Source: Planctobacterium marinum (GTDB taxonomy: Bacteria > Pseudomonadota > Gammaproteobacteria > Enterobacterales > Alteromonadaceae). From it: 64,000 nt of DNA. The stretch is from NCBI RefSeq assembly GCF_036322805.1, contig NZ_AP027272.1:3224001-3288000 (forward strand), given 5' to 3'. Positions 18,140-27,282 of the stretch are shown one piece after another. Below the pieces are notes generated by a model. It did no database searches. It saw only the letters and a program-made list of their open reading frames with translations, and was not told the origin of the DNA. The first letter of the stretch is position 1; each line of letters starts with the position of its first letter. Made by a program: the position numbers and the translations under genes.

Positions 18140-19522
18140 ATGAACGTATTACAAAAAATCGTTGCCGATAAAGAAGTTGAATTACAGCAGCGTAAAGCTG
18201 AACTACCGCTTGAAGGCTTTCAGGCCCAGCTTACCGTCTCAGAAAAAAGCTTATTTGATGCCCTGAAACAGCCCAATGCCGGATATATCTTGGAGTGTAA
18301 AAAGGCTTCCCCCTCAAAGGGGCTCATCCGTGAGCAATTCGATTTGGATGAAATCCTGCGAGCTTACACACCTCACGCTGCCGGTATTTCCGTGCTAACT
18401 GATGAAAAATATTTTCAGGGTAAATATGAGTATCTGGAATATGTTACCCAGCGGGTAACGCAACCGGTATTAAATAAGGATTTTTTCATTGACGAATACC
18501 AGGTACATCTGGCGCGTAAATACGACGCCGATGCTATTTTGTTGATGTTATCGGTTTTGGATGATGAGCAATACCAAATTCTGGCAAAGCTGGCAAACCA
18601 TTATCAACTGGATGTACTGACAGAAGTCAGTAACGAAGAAGAAGCCCATAGAGCGGTTAACCTGGGCGCCAAAATCATCGGCATTAATAATCGCAACTTG
18701 CGGGATTTAAGCACCGACCTTGCTGCGACTGAAAAACTAGTTCCCCTGCTGAAACAGCAGCTGGATTACGACGCCGTGATCATCTCTGAGTCTGGTATTT
18801 ACACCCACCAGGATGTTTTGCGTCTGGCGCATCTGGTGGATGGCTTTTTAGTAGGTAGCTCCTTGATGGCCGAGCAAGACCTGGACCAGGCTGTAAACAA
18901 CCTAGTGCTAGGCAGAACCAAAGTGTGCGGCATTACCCGTGCTGAGGATGCTGCAAAAGCGAAAGCACTTGGGGCATGTTATGCCGGGTTTATCTTTGCG
19001 CCGAAATCGAAACGCTGTATCAACCTTGATACGGCAAAGCAGATAGCGGAGCAAGTACCGTTTAATTACGTAGGTGTATTTGTTAATGCCAGCAGTGCTG
19101 AAATTATTAACACCGCCAGCACGCTGAAGCTAGCAGCAGTGCAACTGCACGGAGACGAAAACCAGGCGTTCATCAGTGAATTACGGGCAAAGCTCGCTCC
19201 AGACGTTGCCATCTGGAAAGCCAAAGGGATTTCAGATGCTCTGCCTCACTTTTCAGAAACCGAGGTGGATCTGTTTTTATTGGATTGCAAGGTTGGCAGC
19301 GAAACTGGCGGAACCGGACAGCAATTCTCCTGGCAATTGCTCAACAATTTATCCCAAAAAGATCGATTTGGCCTGGCAGGCGGTATCAACCTTGAAAACA
19401 TCCAATCTGCAGCGGCACAGGGATTACACCTAATCGATATTAATTCTGGCGTGGAAAGTGCGCCGGGCGTGAAAGATCATCAAAAATTAGCAGCGGCTTT
19501 TACCGCATTAAGACAATATTAA
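18140..19522 (+). CDS. trpCF: bifunctional indole-3-glycerol phosphate synthase / phosphoribosylanthranilate isomerase
   Basis: Two TIM barrels in one 460-residue chain. The N-terminal half (about 1-255) is indole-3-glycerol phosphate synthase: ILECKKASPSKGLIR, VLTDEKYFQGKYEYL, VLNKDFFIDEYQ and GINNRNLRDLSTDL. The C-terminal half (about 256-460) is the isomerase: KVCGITRAEDA, YVGVFVN, AAVQLHGDE and FGLAGGINLENI. The pair catalyses two consecutive steps. The same fusion occurs in enterobacteria and vibrios. In E. coli this gene is simply called trpC. Confidence 0.98.
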   Translation: MNVLQKIVADKEVELQQRKAELPLEGFQAQLTVSEKSLFDALKQPNAGYILECKKASPSKGLIREQFDLDEILRAYTPHAAGISVLTDEKYFQGKYEYLEYVTQRVTQPVLNKDFFIDEYQVHLARKYDADAILLMLSVLDDEQYQILAKLANHYQLDVLTEVSNEEEAHRAVNLGAKIIGINNRNLRDLSTDLAATEKLVPLLKQQLDYDAVIISESGIYTHQDVLRLAHLVDGFLVGSSLMAEQDLDQAVNNLVLGRTKVCGITRAEDAAKAKALGACYAGFIFAPKSKRCINLDTAKQIAEQVPFNYVGVFVNASSAEIINTASTLKLAAVQLHGDENQAFISELRAKLAPDVAIWKAKGISDALPHFSETEVDLFLLDCKVGSETGGTGQQFSWQLLNNLSQKDRFGLAGGINLENIQSAAAQGLHLIDINSGVESAPGVKDHQKLAAAFTALRQY

Positions 19523-19545
19523 AATAGTATCCGAGTAGTGAAACC

Positions 19546-20739
19546 ATGAACAAACTAGACAGTAAATTTGGCGATTTTGGTGGCATGTATGTGCCCGAAT
19601 TGCTGATCCCAGCCCTCGACCAATTAGAAGCGGCTTTCGTAGAAGCGCAAGCGGATCCTGAATTCCAAAAGCAATTTTATGAGTTGTTAACCGATTATGC
19701 AGGCCGCCCTACCCCTTTATTTTTAACGCGCAACCTGGTAAGCAACCCGAAAGTTAAACTCTACCTGAAACGGGAAGATTTATTGCACGGCGGGGCTCAC
19801 AAAACTAACCAAGTGTTAGGACAGGCCTTGCTTACCAAACGCATGGGCAAAACTGAAGTGATCGCCGAAACTGGCGCAGGACAACACGGCGTAGCCACAG
19901 CACTGGCATGTGCCTTGTTAGGCTTAAAAGCGCGTATTTACATGGGCGCAAAAGATGTTGAACGTCAGGCACCTAATGTGTTCAGAATGCGCTTAATGGG
20001 TGCAGAAGTTATTCCAGTTAATGCCGGTTCTGGTACGCTGAAAGATGCCGTTAACGAAGCTATGCGCGACTGGTCTGCAACCTACAACGACGCCCACTAT
20101 CTTTTGGGTACGGCCGCAGGGCCACATCCCTTCCCCACCATAGTGCGGGAATTCCATCGTATGATCGGCGAAGAAACGCGCAAGCAGATCATGGAAAAAG
20201 AAGGTCGTTTGCCGGACGCCGTTGTGGCCTGTGTGGGCGGTGGCTCTAATGCCATTGGCATGTTTGCTGACTTTATCGAAGAGCCGAGTGTTCGCCTTAT
20301 CGGCGTTGAACCCGGCGGTAAAGGCATTCATACCGCCGATCACGGTGCAGCTATCGCCACTGGCAGCAAAGGTATTTTACACGGTGCCTTTAGCTATATT
20401 ATGCAAACGCAGGAAGGACAGATTGAAGAATCCTATTCGGTTTCTGCAGGATTGGATTACCCTGCTGTGGGACCGCAGCACGCTCACCTGCACGCTACAG
20501 GGCGCGCTGAATATGTCGCTATCGACGATGACGAAGCCTTAAATGCATTCCAATTGTTAGCCCAAAAAGAAGGAATTATCCCGGCACTGGAGTCCTCTCA
20601 CGCATTGGCCCATGCTTTGAATATGGCCGATGAGGCTGAGGACGACACCATAATCGTAGTGAATCTTTCTGGCCGAGGAGACAAAGATCTCACTCATGTT
20701 CACAGTATTTTAGAAGCGCGTAACAAGGAATCTCACTAA
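19546..20739 (+). CDS. trpB: tryptophan synthase beta chain
   Basis: PLP enzyme that condenses indole with serine. The Schiff-base lysine is K86 in [13 protein letters not shown], and the phosphate-binding [10 protein letters not shown] is at about 230. [13 protein letters not shown] is the catalytic loop with the family glutamate. 397 residues, full length. Its stop codon overlaps the trpA start (TAATG), so TrpB and TrpA are made in step for the alpha2-beta2 complex. Confidence 0.98.
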   Translation: MNKLDSKFGDFGGMYVPELLIPALDQLEAAFVEAQADPEFQKQFYELLTDYAGRPTPLFLTRNLVSNPKVKLYLKREDLLHGGAHKTNQVLGQALLTKRMGKTEVIAETGAGQHGVATALACALLGLKARIYMGAKDVERQAPNVFRMRLMGAEVIPVNAGSGTLKDAVNEAMRDWSATYNDAHYLLGTAAGPHPFPTIVREFHRMIGEETRKQIMEKEGRLPDAVVACVGGGSNAIGMFADFIEEPSVRLIGVEPGGKGIHTADHGAAIATGSKGILHGAFSYIMQTQEGQIEESYSVSAGLDYPAVGPQHAHLHATGRAEYVAIDDDEALNAFQLLAQKEGIIPALESSHALAHALNMADEAEDDTIIVVNLSGRGDKDLTHVHSILEARNKESH

Positions 20740-21557
20740 TGGCTGAAAAAACACAACGCTATACAAAATTATTTCAGGCACTGGAGGCGAAAAACCAGGG
20801 CGCATTTGTTCCTTTTGTCACTGTGGGCGATCCCGACAAACAAACCAGTATCGATATTATTTGTGCCTTGGTTGAAGGCGGTGCAGATGCACTAGAATTG
20901 GGGATACCGTTTTCCGACCCTATAGCCGATGGCCCCACAATCCAAAAGGCCAGTATTCGAGCACTGAGTGAGAAAATCACGCCAGATGACTGTTTTGAGA
21001 TCATCAAGGCTGTGCGTGAAAAACATGCCGATGTACCTATTGGCCTGCTGTTATACAGCAACCTGGTGCTGGCACAAGGAATAGAAAACTTTTACCAAAA
21101 AGCCATGACGGCTGGCGTGGATTCAATTTTAATTGCAGATGTACCCGTGCGTGAATCAGGCCCGTTTAAGAACGCTGCCGATGCCACAGGAATTCAACAA
21201 ATTCTGATTGCGCCGCCCAATGCCAGTGAAGAAACCCTGGCCCATATCGCCCAGCACAGTGAAGGCTATACCTACTTATTAGGTCGTGCGGGTGTGACTG
21301 GTGCAGAAACAAAAGCAGAAATGCCAGCCTCAGAATTGGTGGAGCGCTTAAGCTCGTTGCAAGTTGCGCCGCCATTATTAGGCTTTGGTATCTCTCAGCC
21401 GGAACAGGTAAAAGGAGCGATTGCCGCAGGTGCTGCCGGGGCGATTTCTGGCTCAGCTACGGTTAAAATCATTGAAGATAATCTCAACGATAAACCCGCG
21501 ATGCTGGCAGCACTGAAAAGCTTTGTCGCTGAGATGAAAGCCGCCACTCAGAAGTAA
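20739..21557 (+). CDS. trpA: tryptophan synthase alpha chain
   Basis: Cleaves indole-3-glycerol phosphate to indole, which is channelled to TrpB. Catalytic residues E53 ([11 protein letters not shown]) and D64 (IADGP) are present, as are [11 protein letters not shown] and [26 protein letters not shown]. 272 residues. Last gene of the operon; the dispersed repeat block starts 5 bases after the stop, and its hairpins may serve as the operon's terminator. Confidence 0.98.
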   Translation: MAEKTQRYTKLFQALEAKNQGAFVPFVTVGDPDKQTSIDIICALVEGGADALELGIPFSDPIADGPTIQKASIRALSEKITPDDCFEIIKAVREKHADVPIGLLLYSNLVLAQGIENFYQKAMTAGVDSILIADVPVRESGPFKNAADATGIQQILIAPPNASEETLAHIAQHSEGYTYLLGRAGVTGAETKAEMPASELVERLSSLQVAPPLLGFGISQPEQVKGAIAAGAAGAISGSATVKIIEDNLNDKPAMLAALKSFVAEMKAATQK

Positions 21558-22012
21558 TAATTGTAGGTTCGCTTTTAAGCGGACAGCGGTGGTTGCTTCA
21601 CATACCGCTGTCGACATCGTCTTTTTTGCTCCCTGCAAAAAAAGACATTCACGCCATCCATGACGTTTAATGTCGACCTACAAAATATAAATGCCGTTTA
21701 TGTCGGGAACATTTTAACGGCGAGCTACAGGGACGTAGTGAATGTCGATTTTGTAGGGAACATTAATCGACCAGCCGGACAATGTAGGTTCGCTTTTAAG
21801 CGGACAGCGGTAGTTGATTTAAACTCCGCTGTCCAGCTAAAGCAGGACCTACAAAAATAGGCATTCACGCCATCCATGGTGATCAAGTTCGCCCCCTATA
21901 AATCAACATTTTGTAACAGGTTGTAGTTTCGCTTGTTTTCATCACTCTATTTACCTAACATCAGTAGGTATTAAAAATTCCCAATTTTACCGCTATAAAA
22001 GGAAATCAAGTC
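21558..22012. other. 455-bp intergenic region after trpA, mostly repeats
   Basis: Almost the whole left part is the dispersed repeat family described separately (21562-21900). The last 110 bases are unique AT-rich sequence that should hold the promoter of the following lipoprotein gene; AAAGGAAA about 5-12 bases before the ATG at 22013 is a good ribosome-binding site. No gene seen. Confidence 0.7.
21562..21900. repeat. two adjacent copies of a dispersed intergenic repeat
   Basis: The first copy (21562-21682) begins TGTAGGTTCGC and ends CGACCTACA, so the ends are imperfect inverted repeats. It contains GTCTTTTTTGC/GCAAAAAAAGAC, a self-complementary pair, and a CGCCATCCATG core. The second copy shares TGTAGGTTCGCTTTTAAGCGGACAGCGG starting at about 21784 and the ATTCACGCCATCCATGG core near 21864-21882. 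Related copies lie at 25731, 31559 and 41119. No transposase is present; the copies look like non-autonomous MITE or REP-like elements. Confidence 0.75.
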
Positions 22013-23284
22013 ATGGATAAAGGCCGTCTGATTGGCTGTTTGGCGCCACTTATACTTATCAATGGGTGTGGCTCCGACAACGTAACCAACATCACTATCA
22101 TTGAAGCACAAAAATCACCTCAGGCGCCCTTAGTGTTCAGCGTCGAATCCTTGAGCTACTATATTGATGAAACGCCAGAAACCAATATCGTTTCTGGTGG
22201 TTCTGGTGCAGGTAATATTGTCTATACCAGTAGCGACAGTAGCATCGCTGCCGTCGATGCAGAAACCGGGGCACTCAACCTACTAGACGACGGAACCGTA
22301 ACCATTACCGCCACTAAAGCCGGAGATGACATATACAGTGCCATATCAGCAAGCTATAGCCTGAGTATCGATAAGTACAACCGATGGTACACCACCGAAG
22401 GATTGTTTTCTGAAGATGTATATACAGTTCCCCTTGATGAGGGTGAAGTACAGGGTAATTATTTTAAGCCGACCAATCCGTTTCCGCTGGCCACATCGGA
22501 AGTAGAGATAGAAGCCAATTTACCTGCCGATAACACCGCCCTCGATCCGGATGATTTTAACCCTGATAACACAAACACATTTAACGCATCAACATCGCTC
22601 ACCATCTTCGACAGCACAGGCGAATCCCATGTTCAATCCATGTACTTTATCAAGGACGCGGGGGTGGCAGCCAACGAATGGTTGATGGTCACTGCGATTG
22701 ATGGAGAGTTTTATGATTTTACCAACTCAAATGGTACTGATCCGGCTGATGCAACCTTTGCCAATAACGGACGTTTTAACCACGTAGGTTTTGGGCAAAC
22801 CATTCCCGGTCCAGGCGGCACTTCCATCAAAAATGGTGTGTGGGGTATTCGTTTAGTATTTGACTCATCTGGTGATTATGTTGAAGTTCAAGCCGCGGAT
22901 GGTACCAGTCTGCCGACAGGCATAGCGGGAGATGTACTATTACCCACCACGACTCCACTGACAGGATTAACCACTGGCGCGGATGCAACGCAAACTATTG
23001 CTTTAAAAATACTTCCAAACGAAAATGGCCATGAGTACGACGCCTTCAGTCAATTTGCCAGCCCGTTTCAAATTACCTGGCTAGCTCAAAATGGTTTCGC
23101 ACTGGGCAATGTGGACTACTCTCAAGTAAGCTATCAATCAGCCGATCCCGACATTGCCTTGGTGGATGCCAACACAGGCTGGCTGACACTAGTAAGTGCG
23201 GGGGAAACCACTATCACGGCAACGATTGCTGAAGATGAGTATTACGCTGAGACGCATGTATCGTATAGGTTAGTGGTGCAATAA
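22013..23284 (+). CDS. lipoprotein with Ig-like (BIG2) segments flanking a FlgE-D2-like domain
   Basis: 423 residues with a probable lipobox (LINGC, Cys19). Residues about 40-118 look like a bacterial Ig-like group 2 domain (YTSSDSSIAAVDAETGALNLLDDGTVTITATKAGDD). Residues about 155-372 resemble the D2 domain of flagellar hook protein FlgE: FNPDNTNTFNASTSLTIFDSTGESH, MYFIKDAGVAANEWLM, LVFDSSGDYVEV and SQFASPFQITWLAQNGFALG. The C-terminus (from about 375) returns to an Ig-like strand pattern ending TTITATIAEDEYYAETHVSYRLVV. No flagellar genes are nearby. Stand-alone gene with a terminator after it. Probably a surface or periplasmic structural or adhesive protein; function unknown. Confidence 0.72.
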   Translation: MDKGRLIGCLAPLILINGCGSDNVTNITIIEAQKSPQAPLVFSVESLSYYIDETPETNIVSGGSGAGNIVYTSSDSSIAAVDAETGALNLLDDGTVTITATKAGDDIYSAISASYSLSIDKYNRWYTTEGLFSEDVYTVPLDEGEVQGNYFKPTNPFPLATSEVEIEANLPADNTALDPDDFNPDNTNTFNASTSLTIFDSTGESHVQSMYFIKDAGVAANEWLMVTAIDGEFYDFTNSNGTDPADATFANNGRFNHVGFGQTIPGPGGTSIKNGVWGIRLVFDSSGDYVEVQAADGTSLPTGIAGDVLLPTTTPLTGLTTGADATQTIALKILPNENGHEYDAFSQFASPFQITWLAQNGFALGNVDYSQVSYQSADPDIALVDANTGWLTLVSAGETTITATIAEDEYYAETHVSYRLVVQ

Positions 23285-23322
23285 GATACGCAGAATAATC
23301 AGACAAGAAGCGAACGACTAAC

Positions 23323-23353
23323 AAGGGGCGCTTTTCCCGCAGCCCCTTTCTCT
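23323..23353 (+). terminator. terminator after the FlgE-like lipoprotein gene
   Basis: Stem AAGGGGC (23323-23329) with GCCCCTT (23342-23348), then TCTCTTATT. It lies 38 bases after the stop codon. Confidence 0.6.
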
Positions 23354-23394
23354 TATTGATTGCTCAACTAAACGCAGGCGTGAAAAACCTCTAT

Positions 23395-23640
23395 TTAGTG
23401 CTCAACCAGATTAAGGTCTTTTTTTTGCTGCAGCTCCACAAAACTAAACGCCGCTTCGGCGGTTTCAAAAACACCTACCGGATGCAAATGCACTTCATTC
23501 ACCAAGGCCAGGATTTTCATTTTGTCCCCCACCCAGTCAGTCACGGGTACCACAGTAAAATCTCTCTGCTCTTCACACCACAATACCACAAATGGCAGCT
23601 CGTGGGACAAATCATCAAAACTCAGTTGTTCCGCAATCAT
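23395..23640 (-). CDS. small hypothetical protein, 81 residues
   Basis: Not recognised. The start (ATG at 23638-23640) is preceded on the minus strand by GGAAGG with 7-base spacing, which favours this reading over the overlapping plus-strand frame at 23356-23664. The protein is acidic and soluble (MIAEQLSFDDLSHELPFVVLWCEEQ..., ending in a Lys/Leu-rich helix). No signal peptide or membrane segment. It is an isolated single gene between the lipoprotein and the LysE exporter. Confidence 0.6.
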   Translation of the reverse strand: MIAEQLSFDDLSHELPFVVLWCEEQRDFTVVPVTDWVGDKMKILALVNEVHLHPVGVFETAEAAFSFVELQQKKDLNLVEH

Positions 23641-23735
23641 AATGCACCTTCCCCGGTTAACTAATTAACCTTAACCAGGGGGCGGGTAATTATCAAGGTT
23701 AAATATTGAACTCGTACCACTTTAGGGTTCAACAA

Positions 23736-24317
23736 TTACCAGAGTAACGCCACTGCACAAAGCCCCAGCATACTGGCCAAAAACAGATTAAAAATGCGCC
23801 GGAACACGGTGTGCTGTAAGTGCCTCATCATCAATCGCCCTGCAGCGGCCCATAGCGCTACAGAACAAAAGCAAACAACAAAATAAACCAGCAAGAACAG
23901 GGCAAAATCAGTATGACTTTTGCCTAAGATAAAAGCAGAGGTTCCCGCCACGCAGGCAATCCAGGCTTTGGGATTAATCCATTGTATTAGCATCCCGCTA
24001 ACAAACCCGTTTTGCTGTTCAGTTTTAGTTTCAGCATCGGGATCGGGCTTGCTACCCAGTATCACAAGCGCCAGGCAAAGCATGTACAGCGCGCCGGGAT
24101 AGCGCAAATAGTGAGAATAGGTAACAAGATCCTGAAGCACCATAGTGGCTGAGATACCCGTTAACAAAAGTTGCACGATAAAACCGATTGTTGCGCCGGC
24201 AACAAAGTGCAATGCCCTATTAAACCCTAAGGTACTGCCCATATTCATTGAGACAATGTTTACCGGACCAGGAGAAAGTGACATAGATAAAGAAAACATA
24301 AACATGGCAAACAACAT
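23736..24317 (-). CDS. LysE/RhtB-family amino-acid exporter
   Basis: A 193-residue inner-membrane protein with about six helices. The family start is MSLSPGPVNIVSMNMGSTLGFNRALHFVAGATIGF, matching the LysE signature SxTPGPxxxxxxxxxxxxG; the INPKAWIAC segment near residue 113 is also conserved in RhtB/LeuE-like exporters. It is transcribed divergently from a LysR regulator, the classic exporter-regulator pair, with about 110 bases between them. The substrate, probably an amino acid or related metabolite, cannot be deduced. Confidence 0.9.
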   Translation of the reverse strand: MLFAMFMFSLSMSLSPGPVNIVSMNMGSTLGFNRALHFVAGATIGFIVQLLLTGISATMVLQDLVTYSHYLRYPGALYMLCLALVILGSKPDPDAETKTEQQNGFVSGMLIQWINPKAWIACVAGTSAFILGKSHTDFALFLLVYFVVCFCSVALWAAAGRLMMRHLQHTVFRRIFNLFLASMLGLCAVALLW

Positions 24318-24433
24318 CGCTTCACACTCTTTTATTTGGAACTAGATCTGAAGCATAACTGTCGACATAATAAGCAACAATACAAAACATTAAGAACACT
24401 TTGTTCGGATTTTTTACATAATTAATGCATGTT

Positions 24434-25339
24434 ATGATCGATAGTCTGAAGTCCCTCGCCATATTTAGAGAAGTGGTGACACGTGGCTCTTTTCGCGCAG
24501 CTGCACAATATTTAAATCTTTCGCCGTCTGTAATCAGCCAACACATCTCTGCGTTGGAAGACAACCTCAATAGCAAACTACTGTACAGGACGACACGCAA
24601 ACTAAAACTTACTGAATCCGGGAAAAGTCTTTTCAATCATGCGGAGGCAATGTGTCAGCATGCCAATCGAGGGCTTGCAGAGATAGCCCAAAAAACCGGG
24701 GAGCTGACAGGCAAGCGCACTATTACTTTGCCCTCTGCCATGCTGCAATCTCCCTGGCTCACCGGGCTTGCCAAATTTGCCAAAGCTCACGAGAGACTAA
24801 CCTTGTCGCTTGAATTTAGTGATGAACAGTTGGATTTAGTAGAGAACAATATTGATCTGGCTTTTCGCACCGGCCAGCTCAAAGACAGTCAATTAAAGTG
24901 CAAAAAGATTGGCGGTATCGAACGCAAGTTAGTGGCTTCACCCCAGCTATTACAAACTCTCTCAACACCACAAGATATTCAACAGTTATCCGTTTTTCCT
25001 TGGGTATACCTCAATCGCTTACCCGCCAGACGCGAATTCGTTCACGACAATGGCACTAAAAACACTATCAACTACAGTGCAGCCATCACAGTTAATAGTG
25101 TTATTGCACTAAAGGACCTAACCCTACAGGGCTTGGGGGTCAGTACGCCACCGAGTTATCTTGTTGAGACAGAACTTGCCTCTGGCGCACTCGTTGAAAT
25201 CTGCAAACCGTGGCAAATACCCGATATCCCATTGTATCTGGTGTGGCCAGACAGCCCGGAGAACAGCCTGCTAGTTGAACGGCTTTTGCCTCATATACAA
25301 GAAAAAAGCGATCTTTCGCAATCGATGTTATCACAGTGA
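24434..25339 (+). CDS. LysR-family transcriptional regulator
   Basis: About 301 residues: an N-terminal winged HTH (SLKSLAIFREVVTRGSFRAAAQYLNLSPSVISQHISALEDNLNSKLLYRTTRKLKLTESG) and a C-terminal effector-binding domain of periplasmic-binding-protein type with the LysR-typical DLAFRTG. It is the likely regulator of the divergent LysE-type exporter. An in-frame ATG at 24425 is an alternative start; 24434 gives the canonical N-terminus. A weak hairpin with AGTGATAA/TTGTCACT lies just after the stop. Confidence 0.92.
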   Translation: MIDSLKSLAIFREVVTRGSFRAAAQYLNLSPSVISQHISALEDNLNSKLLYRTTRKLKLTESGKSLFNHAEAMCQHANRGLAEIAQKTGELTGKRTITLPSAMLQSPWLTGLAKFAKAHERLTLSLEFSDEQLDLVENNIDLAFRTGQLKDSQLKCKKIGGIERKLVASPQLLQTLSTPQDIQQLSVFPWVYLNRLPARREFVHDNGTKNTINYSAAITVNSVIALKDLTLQGLGVSTPPSYLVETELASGALVEICKPWQIPDIPLYLVWPDSPENSLLVERLLPHIQEKSDLSQSMLSQ

Positions 25340-25412
25340 TAATTCGCTGATTGTCACTTTCTCCCGCGACACCAAATGTGCTTAAATAAAAACAAAAATT
25401 AACAGGAAAAAT

Positions 25413-25712
25413 ATGTACTACCTCATTTACTCCGAAGACATTGAAAATAGCCTTCCTTTGAGAAAACAAGCGCGTCCTGCACATCTGGCTCGTTTGCAGG
25501 CCCTGAAAGAAGAAGGACGTTTATTGGTAGCGGGCCCTTGCCCGGCGATAGATGCTGAAGATCCAGCTGAAGCGGGATTTACCGGTTCGATGGTAGTGGC
25601 GGAATTTGAGAATCTGGCTGCAGCTCAGGCTTGGGCCAATGCCGATCCGTATATCGAGGCGGGTGTTTATCAAAGTACCGTGGTTAAACCCTATAAAAAG
25701 GTGTTGCCTTAA
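25413..25712 (+). CDS. YciI family protein
   Basis: A 99-residue dimeric ferredoxin-like alpha+beta barrel family member. Seen: [42 protein letters not shown], then [32 protein letters not shown] and a basic end PYKKVLP. The family's conserved His/Asp are present (ARPAHLARL and ADPY). In E. coli yciI lies near the trp operon region. Its cellular role is not well established. Confidence 0.88.
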   Translation: MYYLIYSEDIENSLPLRKQARPAHLARLQALKEEGRLLVAGPCPAIDAEDPAEAGFTGSMVVAEFENLAAAQAWANADPYIEAGVYQSTVVKPYKKVLP

Positions 25713-26130
25713 CCAAGCCACCGCAGTCCATTGTCCGGTAGCCGTTTAAACGTTCCCGACATAAAGGTTTAGCCGGACAAATTTGATTGGCTTTAACATC
25801 ATTGTCGAACTCGTCTTTTTTTCTCCCTGCAAAAATGACATTCACGCCATCCATGGCGTTTAAGTTCGACCTACAAAGGTCTCTATTTACGCTATCAAGG
25901 GGTCAATTTCGACCTGTAAAGAACCGTATTCACCGCACATTGCTTGCTCCTTAAAAACAAATACGTTAAAACATTGTAAATAAATTTCACTTTTTGCCTG
26001 AAAAACAGTAATTATTGTCTATAATTCATAGACTAAGGTGAAAACCTGTAATTTACTTTCGCACTGTTTAAGTTCTGTTCCAATCCAGACGATAACAGTA
26101 AAGGCAAAATACTATTAGACGACCCGACTT
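25713..26130. other. 418-bp intergenic region with a repeat copy
   Basis: The first 210 bases are a copy of the dispersed repeat (25731-25922). The rest is AT-rich upstream sequence of the next gene, including TATAATTCATAGACTAAGG near 26020-26037, where a promoter could lie. No gene seen. Confidence 0.6.
25731..25922. repeat. dispersed intergenic repeat copy
   Basis: Shares with the other copies the blocks TGTCGAACTCGTCTTTTTT, the CTCCCTGCAAAAA arm, ATTCACGCCATCCATGGCG and TTCGACCTACAAA. The left part is the inverse of the GCCGTTTATGTCGGGAACATT block seen at 21693 and 31594. Confidence 0.72.
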
Positions 26131-27006
26131 ATGAGATTGAATTCCGTTTTATTGATCATCATTTCTTTGTTCCTGTCCGTATCCACCAATGCGGCTAACA
26201 TTGTTGTTAAGCATCCCAATGTTGACCCGCAGTCTGCGCGTGATTATTGGCCCGTTCAGTTGTTGGAAATGGCGCTGAGCTACGACACGGTAAACAACTA
26301 CGACACTTCTCCTGCCTCAGAACAAGAAGTGAATCAGGAACGTTTGAAAAGCATGATGAAAGACGGCTCGTTAAGCGTTTTCTGGATCGGCACCTCACAA
26401 GAAGTAGAACGAGAATTCAGGCCTGTGCGAATTCCTCTGTTTAAAGGGTTGTTAGGCCACCGTATTTTCATTATTCGCGAAGGCGATCAAGCCAGATTTA
26501 GTCGGGTTAATAGCATGTCGGACTTATTGCAGTTACAGGCTGGTCAAGGTCGCTTCTGGTCAGATACTCCAATATTGGAATCCGCCGGCATCGATGTGGT
26601 AAAACCGGTTAAATACATCAACCTTTTCCACATGTTAGACGGAGGCCGCTTTGATTATTTCCCACGTGCCGTACACGAGCCTTGGTCTGAGGTAAATCGC
26701 GATCCTCAGCTGTCACTCACTATCGAAAGTGATCTGATGCTGATATACCCAATGCCGCTGTACTTCTTTACTGCGTTGGACAATATCGAGTTGGCGTCTG
26801 TCATTGAGTCCGGGCTGCGTAAGAGTATCGCTGATGGTACTTTTGATCGCATGTTCCTGGAAAACCCAGACATTCGCTCCGCGCTTGAAAAAACCGATGT
26901 CGCACGACGCAAGGTTTTCAGAATCAACAACCCGAGCCTGTCGCCTGACACCCCACTTGACGAAAAAGAACTGTGGTTTGATATCGAAAGCGTGGCTAAC
27001 CTGTAA
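26131..27006 (+). CDS. periplasmic solute-binding-like protein (type II fold)
   Basis: 291 residues with a signal peptide (MRLNSVLLIIISLFLSVSTNA). The mature protein resembles bacterial extracellular solute-binding proteins of family 3 by pattern only: SMMKDGSLSVFWIGTSQEVEREFRPVRIPLFKGLLGHRIFIIREGDQ, SMSDLLQLQAGQG and KYINLFHMLDGGRFDYFPRAVHEPWSEV. No transporter permease or sensor gene is adjacent, so it may be an orphan binding protein. Ligand unknown. A strong hairpin follows 28 bases after the stop. Confidence 0.68.
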   Translation: MRLNSVLLIIISLFLSVSTNAANIVVKHPNVDPQSARDYWPVQLLEMALSYDTVNNYDTSPASEQEVNQERLKSMMKDGSLSVFWIGTSQEVEREFRPVRIPLFKGLLGHRIFIIREGDQARFSRVNSMSDLLQLQAGQGRFWSDTPILESAGIDVVKPVKYINLFHMLDGGRFDYFPRAVHEPWSEVNRDPQLSLTIESDLMLIYPMPLYFFTALDNIELASVIESGLRKSIADGTFDRMFLENPDIRSALEKTDVARRKVFRINNPSLSPDTPLDEKELWFDIESVANL

Positions 27007-27034
27007 ATAGTCGCGCTTACCTGTTTCCCTGTAT

Positions 27035-27066
27035 CAGGAAGTATCTGTGAATGGATACTTCCTGAG
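27035..27066. terminator. strong hairpin, probable terminator
   Basis: An 11-bp perfect stem, CAGGAAGTATC (27035-27045) with GATACTTCCTG (27054-27064), loop of 8. The following T-tract is weak (AGTCTTATAT), so termination efficiency is uncertain. Confidence 0.45.
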
Positions 27067-27282
27067 TCTTATATGCAGTAACAATTTCATTATTTCCCCA
27101 AAATACCTACTTGAATACCAGCTTCAGCTCTTTCTGGTGGACGAGCAGATGATTAAGCAACAAAAATGCAATCTCTGCGAGAGTTATTAACTAATTAGCG
27201 TTACCCCTTGCCTTCTAAGTTAAGTGTCGTACACTAACACTCTTATATAAGATACATGTTTGATAAATTTGAGCGGCTCTGT

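Noticed and set aside
21562-21900. CRISPR array
   Set aside because: The repeats are not evenly spaced, are longer than CRISPR repeats and have inverted ends; no cas genes.
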